DNA of 64,000 nt, taken from Bacillus sp. FJAT-28004 (lineage in GTDB: Bacteria; Bacillota; Bacilli; Paenibacillales; Paenibacillaceae). Location: NCBI RefSeq assembly GCF_001280845.1, contig NZ_LGHP01000002.1:985613-1049612 (forward strand). The letters are read 5' to 3'. A model generated the notes under the pieces. It saw only the letters and a list, made by a program, of their open reading frames with translations, was not told the DNA's origin and did no database searches. This document shows positions 32,709 to 40,764 of the stretch, piece after piece. Every line of letters begins with the position of its first letter. The first letter of the stretch is position 1. A program made the position numbers and the translations under genes.

Positions 32709-33383
32709 ATGAGTATTGACCCTCGGATTATAAAAACATTATTGCAGCTTCAGCTTTCACCAAGCATAGACCTACAAGCAGCCTCTAATCCGCTGCAAGC
32801 GACTACAGGCGATGGCTCGGCATCCTTATTTGATACTCTTTTATCCCAATATATGTCCGATACTTCTTCTGAAAATAATGCTTTGGCGCAAGTCATGCCA
32901 GCAGATGCGCTCTCACAGCTGAGTTCACTTAGCGGCTTGACTAATATGTCATTTAGCAGCGAAAGCGTGTCTGATAGAGCTCCATCTGCTTATGACGAGC
33001 TTATTCAACAGGCGTCAGCCAAATATGGTGTAGATTCTTCTTTAATTCAAGCGGTAATCCAAACCGAATCCGGCTTTAAAGCGGATGCGCAGTCGGGTTC
33101 AGGTGCTAAGGGACTCATGCAGCTAATGGACGGAACGGCGAGAGGACTTGGCGTTAGCAATTCATTTGATCCCGCCCAAAATATTGATGGCGGAACAAAA
33201 TATTTATCGATGCTGTTGAACAAGTATAATGGTAACGAGCAGGTTGCTCTGGCTGCTTACAATGCAGGGCCGGGCCGAGTGGATCGTGCAGGAATACGAA
33301 CGAACGAGCAGCTAATAGAAAATCTTGAAGCGTTGCCGGAAGAAACACAGCGCTATGTTGCCAAGGTGCTTCAAGCCAAGTAG
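32709..33383 (+). CDS. SLT-domain lytic transglycosylase (CwlQ/YjbJ-like)
   Basis: A 224-residue protein whose C-terminal half (about 95-220) is a lysozyme-like transglycosylase domain: YDELIQQASAKYGVDSSLIQAVIQTESGF with the catalytic Glu in QTESGF, SGAKGLMQLMDGTARGLG, the GGTKYLSMLL motif and ALAAYNAGPGRVD. It cleaves peptidoglycan glycan strands without water, leaving 1,6-anhydro-muramyl ends. The N-terminal 90 residues are Ser/Ala/Gln-rich and have no signal peptide or lipobox, as in B. subtilis YjbJ (CwlQ). The second ATG (32709) is 5 bases after AGGAGG and is preferred over the first (32706, 2 bases). Confidence 0.87.
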   Translation: MSIDPRIIKTLLQLQLSPSIDLQAASNPLQATTGDGSASLFDTLLSQYMSDTSSENNALAQVMPADALSQLSSLSGLTNMSFSSESVSDRAPSAYDELIQQASAKYGVDSSLIQAVIQTESGFKADAQSGSGAKGLMQLMDGTARGLGVSNSFDPAQNIDGGTKYLSMLLNKYNGNEQVALAAYNAGPGRVDRAGIRTNEQLIENLEALPEETQRYVAKVLQAK

Positions 33384-33475
33384 AACGACAGCAATAAGAT
33401 CACGATTTAGCGAACCGTCGTACAGGCGTGAGCGATCGATGATCTTTTTCTTTTTGAAAAGGAGATTATACAACT

Positions 33476-34624
33476 ATGTTATATTTTGATCATTGTGCCT
33501 CATCCCCGCCGTATGAAGAAGTCGTACAAACGATGATGGAAGTGATGAAGTCGCAGTATGCGAACCCTTCATCACTCCATCGTGCGGGCACCGATGCAGA
33601 TAAATTGATTGAGCGCTCGCGTGCCGTTCTATCCGAGCAGATGCAAACCTCAAAGGGGAAATGGGTATTTACTTCGGGCGGCACGGAGTCTAACAATATT
33701 GCGATAAAGGGTGTGGCTCGCCAGTACGCTGGACGGGGCAAACATCTGATAACGACGCAAATTGAACATGCTTCCGTTTACGAATCTTTTGCGCAGCTCG
33801 AGCAAGAAGGCTTCAGGGTCACTTATTTGCCAGTAAGCAAGTCGGGGCATGTAGAGATAGAGCAATTGGAAGCGGCCATTACAGATGAGACGATTCTCGT
33901 AAGTGTGATGCATATCAACAACGAGATCGGTTCGATTCAGCCAATCGAGAGCATTGCAAATTTGCTCAAACGTTATCCAAAGGTCATATTTCATGTGGAT
34001 GCCGTGCAGAGCATCGGGAAGCTGCCGATTCATTTGGAGAATTGGGGCATCGATTTGCTTAGCGGTTCAGCGCATAAGCTGCGAGGGCCTAAAGGTGTAG
34101 GTTATTTGTACGTTCGTGATGGCATTACGCTGTACCCTTTGTTTACTGGAGGCTCGCAAGAGTATGGACATCGTGCTGGAACGCAAAACGTGCCGGCTAT
34201 TGTTGCGTCAGCGAAGGCGCTGCGCATGTCGCTTGCTTCGATGGAGCAAAGACAAGGGCGAATGAAGGTGCTCAAACAGCAGCTAATTACGCTTATCGAG
34301 CAAATTCCAGAGCTGAAGCTGAATGGAGCGGAACCGGCAGCTTCCCATATTATTCATTTCTCATATCCGGGAATGAAGCCTGAGGTTGTCATTCATATGT
34401 TAGAGCAACGTGGTATAATGGCTTCAACGAAATCGGCCTGTTCTTCAAAGGATGACAAGCCGAGCCGCGTGCTTCTTGCCATTGGTGCAAGTCATGAGCA
34501 AGCGAGCGGTGGCGTTCGAATTAGTTTTGGGGATGAGCATGAAGAGCGAGATATTACAGCCTTAGGAGCTGAACTGCGTCATGTTGTCGCACAACTTAAG
34601 CCGCTTGAGAGGAGATTGACTTAA
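33476..34624 (+). CDS. nifZ: Cysteine desulfurase partner of ThiI (NifZ-like)
   Basis: A 382-residue PLP enzyme of the NifS/IscS class that takes sulfur from L-cysteine as a persulfide. The PLP Lys is Lys201 in SGSAHKLRGPKG, PLP contacts are at HVDAVQSIG (173-181), and the reactive Cys is Cys322 in STKSACSSKDD, in the flexible loop. The gene is 2 bases upstream of thiI, as in B. subtilis nifZ-thiI, where NifZ passes sulfur to ThiI for 4-thiouridine at position 8 of tRNA. It is thus a dedicated tRNA-thiolation desulfurase rather than the SufS housekeeping enzyme. The start has a AAAAGGAGATTATACAACT ribosome leader. Confidence 0.92.
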   Translation: MLYFDHCASSPPYEEVVQTMMEVMKSQYANPSSLHRAGTDADKLIERSRAVLSEQMQTSKGKWVFTSGGTESNNIAIKGVARQYAGRGKHLITTQIEHASVYESFAQLEQEGFRVTYLPVSKSGHVEIEQLEAAITDETILVSVMHINNEIGSIQPIESIANLLKRYPKVIFHVDAVQSIGKLPIHLENWGIDLLSGSAHKLRGPKGVGYLYVRDGITLYPLFTGGSQEYGHRAGTQNVPAIVASAKALRMSLASMEQRQGRMKVLKQQLITLIEQIPELKLNGAEPAASHIIHFSYPGMKPEVVIHMLEQRGIMASTKSACSSKDDKPSRVLLAIGASHEQASGGVRISFGDEHEERDITALGAELRHVVAQLKPLERRLT

Positions 34625-34626
34625 CT

Positions 34627-35847
34627 TTGTTTTATGATCAGATCGTGCTCCGTTACGGAGATTTAATGGTAAAAGGAAGAAATCGGAATAAATTCGAGAA
34701 GCGAATGCTTGATCAGGTAAAGCAAGCATTAATTTCTTACGATAATATTACTTATTTCAAATCGTTTGGTCGACTTTACGTCAAGCTGAATGGACACGCT
34801 TATGAGCCTATTGCGGATCGCTTGAAGGATTTGTTCGGCATTGTTTCTTTAAGTCCGGTTGTCAGCACAGAGGCTGATCTTGAGAAAATAAGAGCAGCGG
34901 CGCTTGCTCTTATGCAGTCTTTGCCAGAGCAGCCGAAAACGTTCAAAGTGAGCGCGAAACGTGCTTGGAAAGAGTTTCCTCATACTTCGCAGGAAATGAA
35001 TCACTTGGTGGGCGGGCATGTACTGCGTGCGATGCAGGGTCTTAAGGTAAACGTCAGCAAGCCAGATATTGAGCTGCGGGTAGATATTCAAGCGGAAGCG
35101 ACTTACGTATTCTACGATGTCATACCGGGCGCTGGCGGGTTTCCGTTTGCATCGAATGGCAAAGCTATGCTGCTGCTGTCTGGAGGCATTGACAGTCCTG
35201 TAGCGGGCTGGCTCGCTTTACGCAAAGGCCTTGAAGTGGAGGCTGTACATTTTCACAGTTACCCATTCACAAGTGAGCAAGCTAAAGATAAGGTGATCGA
35301 GCTCGCTAAGCGTTTATCCTATTTCAGCGGTGAGCCGATTAAGCTCCATCTTGTGCCGTTTACCGAAATTCAAACGACAATAGTACAAGCGAAAAGCGAC
35401 AACCTCATCATTACGTTAATGAGAAGAGCAATGCTTCGGATAACAGAGCAGCTGGCGGAGCGTAATGGGGCAAATGGGATTGTTACTGGCGAGAGCTTAG
35501 GCCAAGTGGCGAGCCAGACGCTGCCGAGCATGAATGTAATCGGACGAGCAACGGAGCTGCCGCAGCTTAAGCCGTTAATTATGATGGACAAGCATGAAAT
35601 TATTCGGATGGCGGAGAGAATCGGAACGTTCGAAACATCGATTTTGCCTTTTGAGGATTGCTGCACATTATTTTTGCCTAAATCGCCAAGCACGAATCCG
35701 AATCTTCGGATCGTCGAGAAGATTGAGGCTTTAATTCCTAATTATAATCAATTGCTCACTGCCGCTGTTGAAGGAACTGAGGAAATTCTGTTGTCACCAC
35801 AGCTTCAAACCGCTGCCCTAACAGCAGGAGAAGATAGCTGGTTCTAA
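34627..35847 (+). CDS. thiI: tRNA 4-thiouridine synthase ThiI
   Basis: A 406-residue enzyme that adenylates uridine 8 in tRNA and receives sulfur from NifZ to form 4-thiouridine, a near-UV sensor. A THUMP RNA-binding domain spans about 55-165; the PP-loop ATP pyrophosphatase motif SGGIDSP is at 185-191 and FEDCC near 340 is the expected loop. No rhodanese domain is appended, the usual form in Bacillales. The start is TTG at 34627 with a GGAGATT site 11 bases upstream; GTG and ATG choices further in would cut the first strand. It lies 2 bases from nifZ and ends at a strong terminator at 35873. Confidence 0.93.
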   Translation: MFYDQIVLRYGDLMVKGRNRNKFEKRMLDQVKQALISYDNITYFKSFGRLYVKLNGHAYEPIADRLKDLFGIVSLSPVVSTEADLEKIRAAALALMQSLPEQPKTFKVSAKRAWKEFPHTSQEMNHLVGGHVLRAMQGLKVNVSKPDIELRVDIQAEATYVFYDVIPGAGGFPFASNGKAMLLLSGGIDSPVAGWLALRKGLEVEAVHFHSYPFTSEQAKDKVIELAKRLSYFSGEPIKLHLVPFTEIQTTIVQAKSDNLIITLMRRAMLRITEQLAERNGANGIVTGESLGQVASQTLPSMNVIGRATELPQLKPLIMMDKHEIIRMAERIGTFETSILPFEDCCTLFLPKSPSTNPNLRIVEKIEALIPNYNQLLTAAVEGTEEILLSPQLQTAALTAGEDSWF

Positions 35848-35872
35848 TTTTAGCGGAAACCAAGTTATGAAT

Positions 35873-35919
35873 GAAGAAGCTTTGCAGGGCGTATGTCTCC
35901 TGCAAAGCTTCTTTTTTTA
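35873..35919 (+). terminator. Intrinsic terminator of nifZ-thiI
   Basis: A perfect 15-bp stem (35874-35888 with 35899-35913), 10-base loop and T-run; A-rich on the left, so it may also serve the convergent TerC gene. Confidence 0.92.
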
Positions 35920-35957
35920 TCACTATTATTTTACTAAGCCTTTTTCAATACTCTTCC

Positions 35958-36653
35958 TTAGTGGGATTCACTATCTAATTGTTCTGCTTTTTGTTTTTTA
36001 CGTTTATTGGTCAATAAACCAGCTACGATTGTAAGGATAACCACCACGATAACAAAGGACCAAAAAATGAGTTGATTCTCGAAAAAGTGTTTAAACGATT
36101 TTTCATGAGTAATCATCTTCGCAGCGGTGTATGCAAGAACTGCTGAACCTACATAAACGATCCAATTGTAGCGATTGATTAGCTTGATGAAGATCGTACT
36201 GCCCCATACAACGACAGGTACGCTGATGAGAAGCCCGAGAATAACGAGCAAAGTGTCTCCATGGGCTGCACCGGCAACCGCGATTACGTTGTCAATGCCC
36301 ATTGCCGCATCGGCAATAATGATTGTTCGTATCGATTGCCAAAGCGTATTACCCGATTTTATGCCATCATGTGCATCTTCTTGTACGAGAAGCTTGTATG
36401 CGATCCATACTAAGAGAAGGCCTCCAATAAGATTTAGCCAAGGAACGTTTAGAAGTTGAACAACAAGCAAAGTGGCGATGATTCGTATGCCAATAGCTCC
36501 AACTGTTCCCCATAAAACGGCTTTCTTTTGTTGCTCCTTAGGTAGGTTTCGTGCTGCCAGCCCAATAACAATGGCGTTATCTCCGGCCAATATAAGGTCG
36601 ATGAAAACGATGGTCAGCAGGGCGGAGAAAAACTCGACAGAGAACAGTTCCAT
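35958..36653 (-). CDS. TerC-family membrane protein (YkoY/YceF-like)
   Basis: A 231-residue, roughly seven-helix integral membrane protein with the TerC signature LIxxDNAxVIG (IDLILAGDNAIVIGLAARNL, with Asp near 20) and a second DN motif in DAAMGIDNVIAVAGAAHGD (near 115). In Bacillus TerC proteins (YceF, YkoY) export manganese, especially to metallate secreted enzymes. The long frame on this strand reaches 36872, but only the ATG at 36653 has a ribosome site (AAGGTGG, 9 bases) and matches family length. It is divergent from a second TerC gene 140 bases away. No yybP-ykoY manganese riboswitch was found in that gap. Confidence 0.88.
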   Translation of the reverse strand: MELFSVEFFSALLTIVFIDLILAGDNAIVIGLAARNLPKEQQKKAVLWGTVGAIGIRIIATLLVVQLLNVPWLNLIGGLLLVWIAYKLLVQEDAHDGIKSGNTLWQSIRTIIIADAAMGIDNVIAVAGAAHGDTLLVILGLLISVPVVVWGSTIFIKLINRYNWIVYVGSAVLAYTAAKMITHEKSFKHFFENQLIFWSFVIVVVILTIVAGLLTNKRKKQKAEQLDSESH

Positions 36654-36792
36654 AAGTAATTTCCACCTTCCATAAAAAGGAATATCTTGAGGTCTACAAT
36701 AAATACGTTTTACAGTGAAGAGTGATTCAAAAATTTTTTTGGACATATTCCTCACAGCTTGTTCATACAGCTGATTAGAGGGGGTATGTATC

Positions 36793-37455
36793 TTGGACAG
36801 CCTTATTATATTTATCGAAATTGTATTAATTAATGTATTGCTTAGCGGAGATAATGCAATTGTTATTGCCATGGCAAGTGGTCAACTGCCGCCAGAGCAG
36901 CGTAAACGTGCTGTATGGTGGGGCGCAATGGCTGCAGTAGGCTTAAGATGTCTGTTGACTTTGGTTGCAATTAAACTGCTACAGGTGCCTTTTTTGCAAG
37001 CCATTGGAGCGTTGTTGTTGTTCTACATAGCGGTTAAGCTGCTTGCAGAGGCAGGCAGTCAACAGGAAATGCATACAGTGAAAAAAGCGAAAACGATTGG
37101 TCAAGCGATTTGGACAATCGTTGTAGCTGATTTCGTGATGAGTCTGGACAATGTTCTTGCAATTGCAGCGGTAGCTGAAGGGGATTCTGTTCTTATTTTG
37201 CTCGGAATTGCGCTAAGCATACCTATGATTATTTGGGGAAGCCAGATACTGGGAACTCTTCTGCAAAGATTTCCTGCTCTTTCCTATATTGGGGCTGCAT
37301 TACTTGCATATGCAGCAGGTGGCATGCTCATGCATGACCCTGGCATGGATCAATGGCTGTTCCACGGATCAAAAACGCTTGCTGAAGCGATTCCTTTGCT
37401 TTGCGTCCCGCTTGTCATCGCACTTGCAATTGTCAAAAAAAAGGCGGTTTTATAA
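36793..37455 (+). CDS. TerC-family membrane protein (YjbE-like)
   Basis: A 220-residue TerC protein of the YjbE subgroup, about seven helices. Both paired acidic motifs are present: LLSGDNAIVIAMASGQL near residue 15-31 and DFVMSLDNVLAIAAVAEGD near 112. It starts with TTG at 36793, with a GAGGGGG site 8 bases upstream. YjbE-type members are thought to act in metal (Mn) homeostasis; the precise job is unknown. The divergent neighbour is another TerC of a different subgroup, so the locus encodes two related exporters back to back. It ends at a terminator at 37471. Confidence 0.88.
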   Translation: MDSLIIFIEIVLINVLLSGDNAIVIAMASGQLPPEQRKRAVWWGAMAAVGLRCLLTLVAIKLLQVPFLQAIGALLLFYIAVKLLAEAGSQQEMHTVKKAKTIGQAIWTIVVADFVMSLDNVLAIAAVAEGDSVLILLGIALSIPMIIWGSQILGTLLQRFPALSYIGAALLAYAAGGMLMHDPGMDQWLFHGSKTLAEAIPLLCVPLVIALAIVKKKAVL

Positions 37456-37470
37456 GGATTATGACTTGCT

Positions 37471-37508
37471 CCGTTCACGCAAAATATTGCTGAACGGTTT
37501 TTTTTTGT
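37471..37508 (+). terminator. Intrinsic terminator after the YjbE-like gene
   Basis: A 7-bp stem CCGTTCA/TGAACGG (37471-37477 with 37491-37497), 13-base loop and a nine-T run. Confidence 0.85.
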
Positions 37509-37622
37509 TCAGACCCTCGCAACGTACTGGTATTTTTGTCTCAGTTCCTATAAACTAATATAGATAAAAACTGTCGTCTTTCGTCAACATATGCGAATGA
37601 CGCTGTAAGGAGCGGAACGCGA

Positions 37623-38105
37623 ATGCCTAATAACAAATATTCCGCTGGAATCATTTTGCTGTTAGCCGGGGTCGTTATTTTGTTGGGCAAGTTAGGTGTA
37701 TTCAGCTTTCTGGGCGCAATCTTCTGGCCGCTGCTCGTCTTAATTCCCGGCGTGCTTCTGCATGTACTCTACTTCGGCAGATTAGTTCCGGCGGTCGTGC
37801 TCGTCCCAGGTGGAATGCTCGTCGTATATGCCCTGCTGTTTGTCGTTTGCAACCTTTTTGGATGGGATAGTATGAAATATTTGTGGCCGCTGTTTATTTT
37901 TGGAGTGGCAGCTGGTCTTTACGAATATTATTTGTTCGGTTCATCCAGACCGCGTGTTGTACTCACGGCATCGATTGCGCTTGCTGCCGCATCGGCTGTG
38001 TTTGTCATTCTTGTGCTTTTGTGGAGCTGGGGGATTTATGCGATTGCTGTTGCGTTAATTGCAGCAGGTGTTTGGATGATGCTAAGCAAACGCAAGCGTT
38101 GGTAA
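37623..38105 (+). CDS. Small polytopic membrane protein (LiaF/DUF5668-like N-region)
   Basis: A 160-residue protein made of five to six membrane helices, with short loops and a basic C-terminus (SKRKRW). The first part, SAGIILLLAGVVILLGKLG and FWPLLVLIPGVLL, resembles the repeated helix pairs found in DUF5668 and in the LiaF/LiaI-type envelope stress proteins, but the soluble LiaF C-terminal domain is absent. No catalytic motif is visible. The ATG has an AAGGAGCGGAACGCG leader. It precedes typA by 39 bases on the same strand and may be co-transcribed with it. Confidence 0.65.
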   Translation: MPNNKYSAGIILLLAGVVILLGKLGVFSFLGAIFWPLLVLIPGVLLHVLYFGRLVPAVVLVPGGMLVVYALLFVVCNLFGWDSMKYLWPLFIFGVAAGLYEYYLFGSSRPRVVLTASIALAAASAVFVILVLLWSWGIYAIAVALIAAGVWMMLSKRKRW

Positions 38106-38144
38106 AAGATTTAAATAAAAAACAATTGGAGTGGATTACAAGTT

Positions 38145-39986
38145 ATGCAAGCAAGAGAGAACTTACGGAATATCGCAATTATTGCCCACGTTGACCATGG
38201 TAAAACGACATTGGTTGACAAACTGCTACAACAATCAGGCACGTTTCGCGATCATGAAGCAGTGCAAGAGCGCGCAATGGATTCAAATGACATTGAGCGT
38301 GAACGCGGTATTACGATTTTGGCAAAAAACACAGCAATCAATTACAAAGACTATTTGATCAACATCGTTGATACGCCTGGACATGCTGACTTCGGTGGCG
38401 AAGTTGAGCGTATTATGAAAATGGTTGACGGCGTTCTTTTGGTTGTTGATGCGTTTGAAGGCTGTATGCCGCAAACAAAATTCGTTTTGCGCAAAGCGCT
38501 TGAATCGAACCAAACACCAATCGTTGTTGTAAACAAAATTGACCGTCCAAATGCAAGACCTCAAGAAGTTGTAGATGAGGTTCTTGATCTATTTATTGAA
38601 TTAGGAGCAAATGACGCGCAGCTTGAGTTCCCAGTTGTTTATGCTTCTGCATTGATGGGTACTTCAAGTCTTGATCCAGAGAAGCAAGATGAGAACATGG
38701 AAGCACTTTACGAAACAATCGTAAGCAACATCCCGTCTCCAACTGAAGACACGGAGCAACCGTTGCAATTCCTTGTTACTTTGCTTGATTACAACGAATA
38801 CCTTGGTCGTATTGCAATCGGTCGTGTTAACCGCGGCATGATTAGACAAGGTCAAACCGTTGCAGTTATGACTCGTGAAGGCGGAATTAAACAAGCAAGA
38901 ATCGAGAAACTATTTGGTTTCGTAGGTTTGAAGCGTGTTGAGATCGAAGAAGCTGGAGCGGGCGATATCGTAGCGATTGCCGGTATCCGTGAAATCAACA
39001 TCGGAGAAACGATTGCTGATCCACAAAATCCAGAAGCGTTGCCGGTTCTAAAAATCGATGAGCCAACACTTCAAATGACTTTCCTCGTAAACAACAGCCC
39101 GTTTGCAGGCCGTGAAGGAAAATGGGTAACTTCCCGTAAACTTCGTGAGCGTCTATTCAAAGAGCTTGAGACAGACGTAGCACTTCGCGTTGACGAAACA
39201 GACAGCCCGGATGCTTTTGTCGTTTCAGGTCGTGGCGAGCTTCATCTTGGTATTCTTATCGAGAACATGCGTCGTGAAGGCTTCGAGCTTCAAGTATCCA
39301 AACCTGAAGTAATCATTAAGGAAGTAGATGGTTCGAAGGTAGAGCCTTACGAGCGTCTTCTTATCGATTTGCCTGAAGAGAGCATGGGCGCAGTTATGGA
39401 GAGCCTAGGAACTCGTAAAGCAGAAATGATTAACATGATCAACAACGGCAACGGTCAGGTTCGTCTTGAATTCAAAATCCCTGCTCGTGGTTTGATTGGA
39501 TACCGCACACAATTTTTGACATTGACACGCGGTTACGGCATTATGAACAATGCTTTTGACAGCTACGGTCCACTAGCTGGCGCTGGCGTAGGCGGCCGTC
39601 GTCAAGGCGTGCTTGTGGCAAGTGAGAATGGTGTATCGACGTTCTACGGCATGATGGGCGTAGAGGATCGTGGTATTCAATTCTTGGAGCCAGGTACAGA
39701 AATTTACGAAGGTATGATCGTTGGCGAGCACACTCGCGAGAACGACATCATTGTAAACATCTGTAAAGTAAAACAACTAAACAACATTCGTTCTGCAGGT
39801 AAAGACGATACTGTAACATTGAAGAGCCCACGTCTATTCTCACTTGAGCAAGCACTTGAGTACTTGAATGATGATGAGTATTGTGAAATTACACCTAAGA
39901 CTATTCGTCTTCGTAAGAAAATTTTGAACAAAAGCGAGCGCGAGCGTGCGGACAAAAACCGTAAAAATGCTCAAGCAAGCGTGTAA
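38145..39986 (+). CDS. typA: Translational GTPase TypA/BipA
   Basis: A 613-residue ribosome-associated GTPase of the EF-G superfamily that helps ribosome assembly and growth at low temperature or stress. Motifs: the P-loop AHVDHGKTTL at about 14-23, RGITILAKN (switch I), DTPGHADFGGE (about 75-85), NKIDRP (about 130-135), and SAL in ASALM. Domains II, III and V, and the TypA-specific C-terminal domain with RKKILNKSER, follow. Length matches family. It corresponds to B. subtilis ylaG and is followed by ylaH-like gene, preserving synteny. The ribosome site is GGAGTGG about 10 bases upstream. Confidence 0.97.
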   Translation: MQARENLRNIAIIAHVDHGKTTLVDKLLQQSGTFRDHEAVQERAMDSNDIERERGITILAKNTAINYKDYLINIVDTPGHADFGGEVERIMKMVDGVLLVVDAFEGCMPQTKFVLRKALESNQTPIVVVNKIDRPNARPQEVVDEVLDLFIELGANDAQLEFPVVYASALMGTSSLDPEKQDENMEALYETIVSNIPSPTEDTEQPLQFLVTLLDYNEYLGRIAIGRVNRGMIRQGQTVAVMTREGGIKQARIEKLFGFVGLKRVEIEEAGAGDIVAIAGIREINIGETIADPQNPEALPVLKIDEPTLQMTFLVNNSPFAGREGKWVTSRKLRERLFKELETDVALRVDETDSPDAFVVSGRGELHLGILIENMRREGFELQVSKPEVIIKEVDGSKVEPYERLLIDLPEESMGAVMESLGTRKAEMINMINNGNGQVRLEFKIPARGLIGYRTQFLTLTRGYGIMNNAFDSYGPLAGAGVGGRRQGVLVASENGVSTFYGMMGVEDRGIQFLEPGTEIYEGMIVGEHTRENDIIVNICKVKQLNNIRSAGKDDTVTLKSPRLFSLEQALEYLNDDEYCEITPKTIRLRKKILNKSERERADKNRKNAQASV

Positions 39987-40003
39987 GATCAGATTTCTAA
40001 ATG

Positions 40004-40041
40004 AACGTAAGGTTTTGCTCGTGCAAAGCCTTACGTTTTCT
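40004..40041 (+). terminator. Intrinsic terminator after typA
   Basis: A 15-bp stem with one G-U pair (40004-40018 with 40023-40037), 4-base loop and a T-rich tail. Confidence 0.85.
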
Positions 40042-40044
40042 TTA

Positions 40045-40094
40045 AAATATAAGTGGGATTATAAGTTGCTTAACTTATAATCCCACTTATATTT
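40045..40094. repeat. Perfect 23-bp inverted repeat with 4-base loop
   Basis: 40045-40067 pairs with 40072-40094 without a mismatch, around the loop GCTT. It starts four bases after the typA terminator and lies before ylaH. It has no T-run, so it is not a standard terminator; on RNA it would be a long, very stable hairpin. Confidence 0.9.
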
Positions 40095-40166
40095 CACAGT
40101 GTTACTCGTGCTGTGCAACTAAAGTGCGGCGAAAGCCGTTTACAATCAATGAAGGAGGAATGCGGT

Positions 40167-40478
40167 ATGCAAGCATGGCTAAGCGATCATAAGTTAGTCT
40201 CTTATTTGATCATTCTGGGTTTTACGATATACATATTCAATAAAGTATTTCGTGCACAGCAAAAGCTTCCCTTATTAAAAGAAATTTTAGTGTATGCATT
40301 GATTGCCTTCGGTTCTTTCGTTCTAATGATTTTACAGGTGGATAAGCTGCCGATCATTCAATGTATGGGAGTAGCGGTACTTATGATGCTTATGCTCCGT
40401 GGTCGTCAATTGTACGACAAATGGAAGGGCAATAAACCAAATGACAGTCAATCTCCAAATGCGGAATCTGGCAAATGA
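40167..40478 (+). CDS. ylaH: YlaH-like membrane protein
   Basis: A 103-residue protein with three membrane helices and a hydrophilic C-terminus, in the position of B. subtilis ylaH directly after typA. The N-terminal cytoplasmic part WLSDHKLVSYLIILGFTIYIF and the basic LRGRQLYDKWKGNK tail match the family; no function is known. The longer frame begins at 40113, but the AAGGAGGAA site lies 6-7 bases before the ATG at 40167, which is clearly the start. The stop codon overlaps the start of the next small gene by four bases. Confidence 0.8.
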   Translation: MQAWLSDHKLVSYLIILGFTIYIFNKVFRAQQKLPLLKEILVYALIAFGSFVLMILQVDKLPIIQCMGVAVLMMLMLRGRQLYDKWKGNKPNDSQSPNAESGK

Positions 40479-40747
40479 AGTTCGAGGACGCACTATTCAA
40501 CTGGCTACAAATTAAGCTGGTTGCTGATGCTCGTCCCGATGACAATGCAGCATTTGAGACACTATCGTTTTTTGAGCAAATATTAACTGAGGATCATGGA
40601 TTGACGGAATACGTCATAACGAAGACCGACGACACGATGATACATGTGAAGTATGAGAAGGATGGCCGTACCAAGCTTCAGCTTTACCCCCGTGAGCTGG
40701 GCGAACAGCTCCTAACGGATATAGAATCCAATCCCAAATACAACTGA
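40475..40747 (+). CDS. Small acidic protein of unknown function
   Basis: A 90-residue soluble protein with an alternating helix/strand pattern (KFEDALFNWLQIKLVADARPDD at the start, LTEYVITKTDDTMIHVKYEKDGRTKLQLYPR in the middle). It contains no membrane helix, signal peptide or catalytic motif. The ATGA overlap with ylaH suggests co-translation and a linked role. I do not recognise the family; B. subtilis has other small genes at this place (ylaI), but I cannot match them. It is 17 bases before the LCP gene start, so ylaH, this gene and the LCP gene form one probable operon. Confidence 0.65.
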   Translation: MKFEDALFNWLQIKLVADARPDDNAAFETLSFFEQILTEDHGLTEYVITKTDDTMIHVKYEKDGRTKLQLYPRELGEQLLTDIESNPKYN

Positions 40748-40764
40748 ACTTGAAGGTGGATCAT

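Noticed and set aside
36654..36792. Manganese riboswitch between the two TerC genes
   Set aside because: No conserved yybP-ykoY core was found on either strand of the 140-base gap.
36654..36872. N-terminal extension of the YkoY-like TerC frame
   Set aside because: The extra 73 residues would overlap the divergent TerC gene, lack a membrane topology consistent with the family and have no ribosome site.
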